A stretch of DNA of 64,000 nt, taken from assembly GCA_013398955.1 (NCBI GenBank), contig VWPU01009583.1, positions 248,001 to 312,000 of the forward strand, given 5' to 3'. Both the position numbers and the translations under genes were made by a program. Shown piece by piece: positions 50,681-61,400 of the stretch; positions within the stretch are counted from its first letter, which is position 1, and every line of letters starts with the position of its first letter. Source of the DNA: Callaeas wilsoni. Taxonomy: Eukaryota; Chordata; Aves; Passeriformes; Callaeidae. The notes beneath the pieces were generated by a model that was given only the letters and a program-made list of their open reading frames with translations, ran no database searches and was not told the DNA's origin.

Positions 50681-53479
50681 TTTATCTAGCAAAATGAAGT
50701 GGCACAAAGGTTCTACTCCAGCAGAGTCTGAGGTTTCTACATATAGTCAATATGTTTCTATTTGAAATTATGATTTTGTTTAAAAGAGTATGGCTAAAAG
50801 TATGTGCAGGATCAAGTGACTACTGTTCCTGCAAGTCCTTGACTACAAACTACAAACCTCCAATTAACTTCAGCAGTGTAGTGCAAAGCTCACCGTTTTT
50901 AATGATTTATTTCTCTTACAACTAAAACTAACAAGGGATAACGTGCAGATCCTTGCATATCATCAAAAGTATTTAAGAGGAAACCATGCATAAGATTATT
51001 ATTTAGGTCACATCAAATACATTTTATACATGACATTCCTATTTTTGGAGAGTTAAATATCAGATGAAACCTGTAGGACTTAAAAAATCTATACATGAAG
51101 TCCTTTCCTGTCCAAGTAGGTACAGTCATAATATGAAGAATATAAACAGAACTGAATATATTACACAGGCAAATAAAATTATACCAATGCAAAATTTATT
51201 ATAAACGTTTTTCCCATTAAAAAGACAAGGTTGCTCTGCTCTGTATTTTGTAAACTACTTGCCCTGAGAAATGTCAGGATATGCCTCATCCTGATGCTAA
51301 TTTTCAGGAGGTGCAGTCCCATAACTTAAAGCCACATTTTAAAATCCAAATACTTCCACAGACAAAAGACAGATTCAAGAATCAAACACTTGTAATTCAA
51401 GTAGGAGAAAAGGGCTTAAGAGTATGCTGACATTTTAATTTCAGGGACAGAAAAGATTCACTCGATAGCATGATTAGCTACCAGGTATGATCTCAATACA
51501 AGTGCTATTATGGTTAAGAAAATGGTATAGAACAGCCTTATTTTCAAGAGGAGATTGAAGCTACATCATGGGTCAGAGAGTCTGCATTATTTTCCATCTT
51601 CGACTGAAAAAGCTACGGTTAAATAAATGATCAAACCAGCTCCTTGCTTGAAGAGAAGTAGAATTGTATTCAACACTTGAATTTCAAGTTTGCTCCTATT
51701 GTGTTCTACTTAGGTATACATTTTGTCACTTAATATTGAAGCAATTTCTTTCTCTGAACATAAACACCGGGTATTTTACCTCTGTGTTAAATTAGCTGTC
51801 TTACTTTCATCCAAAACATAGTCTCATCCACAATGATAGAGTTCCTATATATGGAATAAAAAAATTTCAGACATGCAGGGATCTTCCAAACCATTGCTCA
51901 CTTCCTTCTGACTACAATCAACAATTAGAGCCTTGGAGTGTTTCTCTGCACCCAGACCCTACCTCACACACAGCTCCTGGCCTCAGGCTTTCACAGACAA
52001 GAAATGTGAGCAGACAGATGAGAAGCAAAGCATTAATCAGCCACCTCCCTGAAGTGAGAGACTGGGGGAACCATGGCTGTAAAGCACATTACCCAACAAA
52101 CCTGCCTCTCCAAGTCAGACTTTGCCTATGGTCTGTGCAGAAACAGATTCTAAGCCTCAGAGGAAGCTGTCTTTAACAACTCCAAGTTGAATTGATAATT
52201 CACTCTCTTTTGTGGGGTTTTATTTCAACAGAAGTACACAAAAGAGGGCAAATCAACAAAACTCTCAGCCTCAAACCATCCGCCCAAGGCAGACTGCATT
52301 TGGGCTTCTCTGGACCATGCAAAATATAGCCTAGACCCCAATTCCTTTGCTTCAGCCCATCCTCATAGCTTTCTTTGAGATAAGAAATTACTCACCAGAG
52401 TGAACACAAATAGCACACCATAATCCTTCCCAAGCAGAAGCAATACCTGCAACAGAGGAGGTTCGAGCCTTCCCTTCACAGTACAGAAATATATCTGCGT
52501 TACCTTGGCATTATATATACACTAAAGACTAGGACTTTACATTAGACAATGTCAAAAAAAAGGTCCCCAAGCTTTTAGAGAAACATGTACTGGAATATAA
52601 AACGCTTTGCAAATTTGTAAGTTACACTATTTTTTTTTTTACTATAAAAACCTTTATAAGAACATTCTAGTATTTTGAAAGTGGCATGCTTCCTTAACCT
52701 TTAAAGTATATATACACACACACATATGTAGAATATTTTAGTATATATAATATACACATTGACAAACATCTGTCATCAAAATAAAATCCTTAAATTTGAT
52801 GTTCATTAAACGCTTAGGTCAATTTCACACAGTAATTTGTTTCCATTCTGACTTGCTTAAGCTTTGGAGAAAATTTTCTGACCTTATCAGAACCTTAAAA
52901 CCCAATTATTTGCCCAGTTACACTATGTTAGTGTTAGTCCCTCAGTAACACAGATATTCTTTGTGTCAAATTTAGGAATCATTGAACAAGCTACATGAGC
53001 CAGTGACATTTAAGGTTTCAAAACTCACCTGTGGAAAATTTACAAATGCTCACAAGCCTCTGCATATGGAGAGAACGTCCTTCCATGGGAGTCAATTCAA
53101 AACAAAATTTGCATTTGAACACATTAACACATTATGAGAAGGAACCAGCAATTTAAAATTAACCAAGCCTAGACATTTTAGACTCAATTTGACCAAAGTG
53201 AACCTCTTTAGACTTAAAAATCAACAGGAAATGTTATGATATTGTCTTCTGAAACCAAAAATAGGATAACAGCCACCATTATTCTCCTCTCAAAAAATGT
53301 CACAACTGTGGTTCTGAGCAGGCCAGGTATAATTTTTGTGAAACTATTATGTTTGTGATCCTCATAATGGTTTATTGACTTGTCCCTGACTTCTCTTTAA
53401 TTCCATTACCTGTGGAAAAATATTTTCTTATAATGAGTAAATTGAGTTTTTGAATAATGAAGACTAGTGAAGACATAAG
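50681..53479. other. Unique non-coding sequence
   Basis: No gene or further transposon recognised. A compound (TA)n(CA)n microsatellite lies at 52706-52757. GC content rises slightly at 51930-52350, without an open frame of note. Confidence 0.55.
52706..52757. repeat. Compound TA/CA microsatellite
   Basis: A GTATATATA block runs into (CA)6, then ATATGTAG, and after a short gap GTATATATAATATACACA. Short and interrupted. Confidence 0.8.
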
Positions 53480-53740
53480 GGAGGAAGTCATATGGAGCTA
53501 TGGGAGTAACTGAAGCGTCTGTTAGCAGAGGTAGTTTTTTCCCCTGAAATACTACTTGCTGAATATACTACCTTCTGTGCTGATAAAAATGAACGAAGCC
53601 CCTCTGCAGAGTGTTGTAATATTGCGACTCCTATAAGTAGCTGAGCAGCTGCTACCCTCATTAAATTAAAGACAGTAGCAAAATGCAATCGATCTTAATT
53701 TGTACAGTGATGAGCTCTGAATAGATTGCTAATTGTCCTA
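53480..53740. promoter_or_regulatory. Candidate conserved non-coding element
   Basis: A high-complexity stretch with four retained CpGs (near 53515, 53594, 53625, 53690), an E-box CAGCTG at 53646-53651 inside a short GTAGC...GCTAC inverted repeat, and homeodomain-type words (CATTAAATTAAAG, GCTAATTG). The minus-strand 66-codon frame over it is not convincing as protein. The texture suggests a developmental enhancer; no alignment supports this yet. Confidence 0.3.
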
Positions 53741-55833
53741 GTAGACATTGATTTTATGTTTCTCCTGTGATTCCTCATTTCTTCCCTAATCTTGTGACAG
53801 ATATGAGACACAGGAGACCAGGAAACTGCCACCCTAGAATATGGTGCCACCTAGAATATAAAGTCAGGCTGCTTTATTTTATATGCTATAGAAAGCACTC
53901 CCATGAAGGAGGAGAAACATCTCCACTGTTTTCAATACTACATTTATGACTCAAAAGTGCAAATTCCTTTTGACTGCAGTCACCTGTACAACACCTCATG
54001 CATGAGCAGAGATATAGTTTTTTAGTATTGTATCTTACAAATTAGTGTAACTTATCACAGACAAGTGACCAACTCAGATATCTAGCACAAAGAGACTGAG
54101 CATCTTGGCTTCAAATAAGGTGAAAAAATAGCTGTGAAAAATGGAATTGGCATGTAAACAGGTGTTCCTACATAAGATCCATATTCTTCCAAAGTTTTAA
54201 CACATATTATTCAGAACATATTCTGGGTTAAATGTGTCATCTTAAGCCAATTCCTACCGGTTTAATTTGCATAGAGGTTTTATCACCATGATGCCTGCCT
54301 CGAAAAATGGCCAACATGTACATCATGTATTTATCAACAAGCAGAAGATTGAGAAGGAAGGGGTAAAGGAGTAGTGACCATTTAGCAGTGTTTGTAGCAA
54401 TAAACTTCCATCCATGTGCAACATGAAAATGGTAGAGTCACTGGGATTCAAAGAGCAGCAAGAGCACTCAACTGTTCAAAGCCCTCATGTAAAACTTACA
54501 TCAATGTCATAAAACCTTTGCCACACTGACTTGCAGCCATCTCCAAGGAATACCATGACAATCACACTGAGCACATCTGTGCACAGAACAGATAATGGGA
54601 GAGGGATGAATGGTTTTGCCCTTAGAAGCAGAAAAAAATCTTCAAGCTTAAGAGGCACAGGTGCACCAGATCAAATATTAATTGAATTTAGGTACTTTGG
54701 TCTTTTCAAGGGCCTAGACATAGCAATGCTTTCAACTGTGGTGCTCAATTTTTAAGCATCTTGAAACTACAATAAATCACATGAGCCCCGAGGGGTTTTT
54801 CTGTTTGTCCCTTAATAACACAGGTGGCAATTACAAATATAGAGAGAGGATTAACAAATCTCCTCACACAGACAAGACCTTTGAAAAAGCAAAATAGATG
54901 CCTTTTCCCTAAACTCACTTGGGAGTGCAATTCAGACATCTTGCTTCCACATTGCCAAAAAAAGTGGCCTTCCCCATTTGAAATTCAGACTCTTTAATTG
55001 TGAATACTGCTTTGAAACAGTTCAAACAAAAAAATCCATGCAACCCTTCATTTGCAGTACAGCTGTCAGGTGGTCTAGCTACTGAACTGCTACAAAAGTA
55101 CAGCTTGCAGGGACCTTTCTTACCCACCAATTGCTACAAAATGGAAAACTCTTCAGTTGACACTGTTTCAGTTTAGAAGGAAATAGCTTCTACAAGACTG
55201 AACCTCAAAGTATATACCCAGGACCTACCGCCAACAAGCTGGATTCCAGCTCCTGCTTCAGTGCATGCTTGCATTTCACTAACAAGGATCTATATAACCC
55301 TCCATCCACAAACAGTAACAGACATCCAGTCTGTGCACAACAAATTATACTATTTAGAGAGGAGCAGCTTCAAACAGAAAAAAAACCCCAAAGCACCCCC
55401 AAATCACAAACCATCTGTAACTTCACAATCACGAACTTTCACTGACAAAGGCAACGAGATTCTGTCCTCCCATATTCCAGAAAGCAGTCTAACCACTGCT
55501 TGCCTGGCAGCTTCACAGAGAGAAGCATGGGTTCTGAACTAGAGCAAACATACCCTGCCACAATCTGGAGCCATCGAGCCCTACAAAGTAAGCGTCCTAA
55601 TAAGTACCAAGGACAGAAACACAGCTGCTAGTCATTTAGTTGTAAGTTTGTACACCAGGGTGCCATACTCATAAGCAGAACCCTCCCCACACATTAGACA
55701 GGATACTCGTGTGTCCAGTTTGAGATAGAGAATTCCAGGAGGAAGCAATAAGTTTTAAATTATGTTACTAAAACTTTATTATGATAAGGGTTGTGAAAAT
55801 TCAATATTCTCATCAAATTGAAAAGTAAAAGCA

Positions 55834-55900
55834 TCATTCAACCTTTTAGAAATGCCTAAATATTACTTCATTCAACCTTTTAGAAATGCCTAAATATTAC
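55834..55900. repeat. Tandem duplication, two copies, 34-bp period
   Basis: Bases 55834-55866 are repeated without a single change at 55868-55900. Perfect identity indicates a recent event. Confidence 0.95.
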
Positions 55901-57206
55901 CAAGTAGCCAAGAACAAGCCTCATGGAGTTGTTTTCCTCAAAGGACTCAGCAAAAGCAGAAACAATATAATTTCTTTATCAATAATCAAATATCTGGAGC
56001 TTAGAATGTCTGGACTGCATATCCTACAGTACCTATAAGTGAAGCTATGCATTTGGTAAAAAAACAAAATGGTGTTTGATAGAAATGGCAATGTTGAATG
56101 AGATCAGTATGAAAGTACTTGTAAATAAGTTCCATTACCCAAGAGTCACAAATAAGGTATATCTTACCATCTCTGGCTCCAAATCAGGAAGATCTGGTTT
56201 TAAACTAACCATCAAGATACAAGAAAATATATGACTTCATCTGAAATCAGATAAAACCAGATTTTTCTAGTCAAGTCATTGCATCAATCTTCTGTAAAGC
56301 ATCAAGAGCTTTTCTCTCACTGTGAACAAGCCATTGTTTTGACAACCTTTTTAGACATGCTGAGAAGCATTTTTTAAATAGCAAGGACATTTTAATTGTG
56401 GATGATATGAATCAACAGTGTGAAAGAACAGCTGCATCTTCAGATGACATGAAGAAAAGCGTGATCTGGATGCAAAGGAGGGTAAAACAGACTTTTATTG
56501 TACATTTACTGTTTTTCTGCAAGTTCTACTTCAGAAATTTTACAAAAGGTTTTACCAAAAGAAAATAAGGTGCTAGGGATGAAGTTATTTTATGTGCATC
56601 TAGAGCCTATGTTAACCTGTTTCAAAGATTGTCTAAAAACATGAGTTGTTTTCTGTTTGCTGAAGCACACTGCTTCCCCTGAAGTTTGGGATGAGAGAGC
56701 TCAGTGTTAAATTACTCTGATTTCATGAGTCTAAAAACTGAGCTTTCTCATTTTATGTTTTATAATTGGAAGAAAAAACACTGGAGTACAAACAACTATG
56801 AAACTCAGTCTTTGCAGCTTAGGCATATTTTAATTATTGTTCTAGGAGTATTACTTGTGTCTTATACAAAAGCTCTCAAATGCAGGAGGAGGCCTCAAGA
56901 ATTCAGACAGAAGTTGAACTACAAAGCATACCTTGAATACAAGGACTGACATCCAGCCTCTGGCATGCTGCCATCAATAGTAATTACTGCTTAGTACTTC
57001 AGGTACTGCAAAAAATGCAAACCAAGAAGGCAAGGTATGCACTCCAACTAATATTTGGTGCTGTGTACACTGATGTTCTAGCCACTGCAGACTCTGTTCT
57101 CTGCTAGGCAGAGAAGTGACATAAGGCCACCATTTCCCATCCTTAACAAGTTACTAAGACACAGGAAAGGATTACAAGATCTTTAAAGTTTTTCTTGAAT
57201 GTAGTG

Positions 57207-57240
57207 CAGTGCAATTTATAAACCAGTGCAATTTATAAAC
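57207..57240. repeat. Tandem duplication, two copies of 17 bp
   Basis: CAGTGCAATTTATAAAC occurs at 57207-57223 and again, directly abutting, at 57224-57240, with no differences. The unit is preceded by a partial match, TAGTG. Confidence 0.95.
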
Positions 57241-60200
57241 TTCAAACATGAAAACTCAGCACTTCCAGTTCAGTCTAGGCTGTGAGTTGACCATGGTAAA
57301 ACCAACAACTGTCTGGTGAATGCAAGCAATATAAACCAGTTCAGAGGTCTGAAAAGAAATGTTACTCAAAGCTGTTTTAAATTTAAACTACCAGATAAAG
57401 TTCATATAAGCTCAAAATGAGGGAAAACCCTCAGAAAATTCCAAGACTTCACCAGAACAGAAGTGGTTTTAGGTGACTTTTCCTAACTCAAGACATTGCT
57501 GCAAAGTCAGCACATAAGGTAGACAAATGCAACATAGATAAATGTCAAAATAGGCCAATGGCATATTTTTGAGGAGAAAAAGTATAAAATATCTCCAGAG
57601 TGAAAGGAGAAGAATTTGCAAAATCAGTTATAAACAATAATTCTATTAAGAAGATGGAGTTTATCCGCTCTTCTTTTGGAAATTTTCAAAATACTCTTAT
57701 ACTTCACTCAAATATCAAAGTCTTTCATAGAATATTGGATTCTTCACACAGCAACAGACATTAAGTAAGCCAGTATTTTAAGAATTTTATTTATTGAAAG
57801 CTTACTGCCAGTTTTGCAGGAGCTAGTAAAACCAAGATTACACCAAGACAGAAAAGTCAATTGACAATCAGGCAAAGGACACTCTCTATGGAAAGCAGAG
57901 AGTAACACCGCTGATAATATATATATAGGACCACAGTTGGCTTATCTTCTAGGGATACTGAAAAATAGAGAAATAAAATAAACAACTGACAGGGCAATAG
58001 TAGAAAATAACTTTCTGTACTGTTGTGAAAGTCTTGTTTAAAACGTTCAAAGTACAATCAGGTTCTACATTAATTCAGCCTGGCACAAGTGATCCATAGT
58101 CACTTTACAAGCACTTCTCAAACTGAGAAAAATATACTATTCCCACAATCCGTATGCATACTATTTAACAACCAAAAATCTTCATGCGCTATCAAGATCA
58201 AGATTTTTAAAGCAGCTTCTTCCAATGACAATTGATTTTTTACTTGAAATTTAGTTTCCAGTGCAAATCTCAGCACTCTTTTCCAGCTATGCACTCATAT
58301 GGAACATACAGATAGGCAAGAGACTTGAATTTACATTTTCTGCAATTTCTTCTCGTGGGATGAAATGCTGTGGATACAAATTACAGGGAGAAAATTACTA
58401 GATTAGACCTCAGATCTCTGAATATTTAGCACCATAACATTCTCTGCCTTGAAACTATTATTTGCAGGTTGGGGAAAGAAACTTCTGCCTTAAACTGTAA
58501 GAAAATTCCTCTAAGGAAGGGCAATTGTGTCTAAAAACTGCTTCCACCAAGGCTAGTCCTATCAGTTCCTTAAAGCAGGGGTGAAAATCCTATTAGCTGG
58601 CTTATGCCTTTCAGAGCTTCAAAAGGTATCCTTTGAAGATGAAAAAAAACTTCTGAAGTGACCAGTTATGCAAAAAAAAATTTTTAAATTACAGGTTATT
58701 ATGCAATACTGCATTCTTCCAGATATTCTGTAAATAGGGAAATAATCAAAGATGCACAGGGATCTGAAAAACATGCCAGTGGAGTTAAGGCTTTTCCCAC
58801 TTCTGCTTCAATACAACAGCTTTTGCTAAGTAAGCAGGAGCATTCAGCTGGACAGCTTCCCTCTGAACGATCCAGCACTGCACAGCACACTTTCGGGCTT
58901 TAAAGTCTCTCATTAAGCCCCCACCAACTTTAATACTCCATGGATTTCAAGACCTTTCTGCTGCTTTCTGCAAGTTTCCCTTAATTCTCAGTCCTAGAAT
59001 TACAAAGTATGCTCACTGCTCCTGCAAGAGACAAAGAATAATTAGGAGAACTAGTCAGGGTTTCATGTTGTCTCAGTGACATTCAGCTATATCTGTAAAT
59101 GTCATAGTGAAGCATACCGAAATATTATGTAACCAAGTCTCTCCCTTTATCTACTAAGAGCAAACAAACCCAAAATATATCAAAATCTGTAACCATCTAA
59201 TACTAAATGAAGTAAACGGCCACCAAACCAAGTAGGGAGATTTGGGAGGGTGAAGTGAGGGATGTTCAAATTTTAAGGTTCACATAAAGCTAAGTTCAAA
59301 ATTTTGATGCAGCTTTATCCAAATCAAGACTTTATTTGACAAGATACCAATAGATTAAGAGGAAGATTAGGAAAATTATGTCTCAAGTAGGTAATTCACA
59401 AAACCTTTAGAAAACTCCAGCAACACTAAAGTATGAAGACAGGGTATAGGAGGTATTATCACAAACAAATCAATGTATGGTAACATTTCTGTTTTGAAGT
59501 TGTTGTTAATTTTCATTTTGAGTGAGAAAAATACTGGAAAGCATTTGACAATGGAACTCATTTAATAAACAAATGTAAAAGTGTACCACACATTATATTC
59601 CTCTCACCTCCAGCACTCACATTTTTTCCATTCACTGTTGGCCAGAATCTAGATGTTTAAATGGAACTGTTTACAGTTTCTCACCTATAACTCTCACTCC
59701 TTCCGCTCGTACAGGCTCACAGCCTGGTATATGCAGTATTCATCTTTCCCCCACCGCCTCCCAAAAAAAGTAAAGCTCAGCTACACAACTTTCTCAAGAG
59801 TATTTTACCACCTCTAGATGCTGTAGTGCCAAGACACTCATGTCACATAAGTCAGAACTGCCAAGGGGATGAACAGCTGGGGAAGGCTCAAGCCATGCCA
59901 TAGGAAACCCTCAAATTGTGCATGATACACCACAGCCCTGGAAGCCTCAGGAGCTGCAACACTGTCCATCAAAGTAACAGATTAAAATCCTGATTTTTTA
60001 CCAAGCTTGGCAAGTCTAAGGTCCAGCAGCAGATATCCAGCACAGCACCTCAATGGTCTTTCAGAAAGAGATAGGCAAGAATCAGACATGTGCTTCCTTC
60101 TTGGAATCATGGGGGGGTTGCAGCATGAAGTAGGGAAAATTCAAGGCTCCTTCAGTCTGGCAGTTTAGTTTTCTAGTGACTTGAAAAATAAATCCCTAAG

Positions 60201-61079
60201 ACCCATGGATAATACACTATACTGTGGAACATGATAGATGTTAAGAACATGTGGGCAAATCCCAAGAACACTCAAGTAAAATGATTAGTTTTCTAAACAG
60301 TACTTTTATATATGTATAGTACTCGTAGCTCTCTGTCTGTGGTAGGGGTAGTCAGAGCAGAGCTGGTATCTGTTGAAGTTAGCACACTTGCCTTGTGCCT
60401 AACACAAGTCCAGTTTTCTAAAAAATTACTGGAAGTTTCAGCCTGGAGGACCTGCATGGGAAATATCTGGCTTTCCTAAAAGCAAAAGTACATTCATTTA
60501 GCTTGTAATTCCAGCTACTCCAGGGAAGCACAGAACATGCATCAATCTTTCCAAACACCTACTTGTCTCACCCATGTGATAATCACTTCCAAGAATTCCT
60601 GCATGCCACAGATACAAAGAATTTCTCTAAATTCATATGAAAAATTAGAATTTTGGTTCACAATTCCTAGAATCTCAAGGGCACTCTCACAAACATAGCT
60701 CATCATTCTTATGCAATATTGCCCTACAAGATCTATCTATAAGCATTGGTGATAGACTGTTCCCTCTGTCTTTCTCCGCAGTTCCATGATAAAGACATGG
60801 CATTAGCCAGAATTACTCTAAAAATATGGCCTGGTTGTATAAACAGGTAACTTCAATGCCTCAGTGAAATTAAGGAAATTGAGACATATTCTATAGATGA
60901 AGATTAACTGTCTTACTATGTCATCTATTGAATTTGCCTTATAAATATTCTTGCTTTCTAGATTTAATTCCATCATTCCACAGTTCATCTTACTTGTATC
61001 CATCGCTGCCTCAGTTTTAGTAATCAATCGGACTAACTCATATAACTTAATTCCTGAGAAGTTAACTTGTGCAGTTCAA

Positions 61080-61400
61080 TTGCTGACAGCTTTAGAAAAA
61101 AGAACTTTCTAAACCCATTTTAAAAGCAGTGATTTATACCATGAATGCAATAAAAACAATAGGCAAAAAAAAAGCAACTGCAGAGCTAAGAGCTTTTGGT
61201 GAATGCTAAAAGGCCATTAAAATGCTGTTCATAGTCTATATGATGTAGTCAATTTTATCATTCTTTCTGTGAATGCAATTGCTTCCGCTGAATGTGCTGA
61301 CAGAGAGGTACAAGTCCACAGATTGTTGGTGCTTGCAGAACTGTTTATCATTTTTAAATTTAGTGGTGTATGAAAAAACACAGAAAGTTAGTGTGATTTA
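61080..61400. promoter_or_regulatory. Candidate conserved non-coding element
   Basis: A high-complexity AT-rich block with homeodomain/POU/SOX-like words (GAATGCAATAAAAACAATAGG, GGCCATTAAAATGC, GAATGCAATTGC, TTTAAATTTAG) and no repeats, continuing to about 61370. It contains the ACAATAG SOX-type word at about 61157. Texture-based call only. Confidence 0.25.

Larger units (their letters stand above)
53741..61079. other. Unique non-coding sequence
   Basis: No gene or nameable transposon in over 7 kb. Two short tandem duplications (55834-55900, 57207-57240) are listed separately. An A/C-rich tract occurs at 55377-55412, a small (AT)6 at 57915-57927, and GC-richer patches at 59700-60180 and 60330-60480 without a recognisable product. 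Confidence 0.55.

Noticed and set aside
52460..52470. Second tRNA-like B box (GGTTCGAGCCT)
   Set aside because: Only a weak A-box-like word upstream (near 52416) and no cloverleaf pairing; not a tRNA and too poor for a SINE call.
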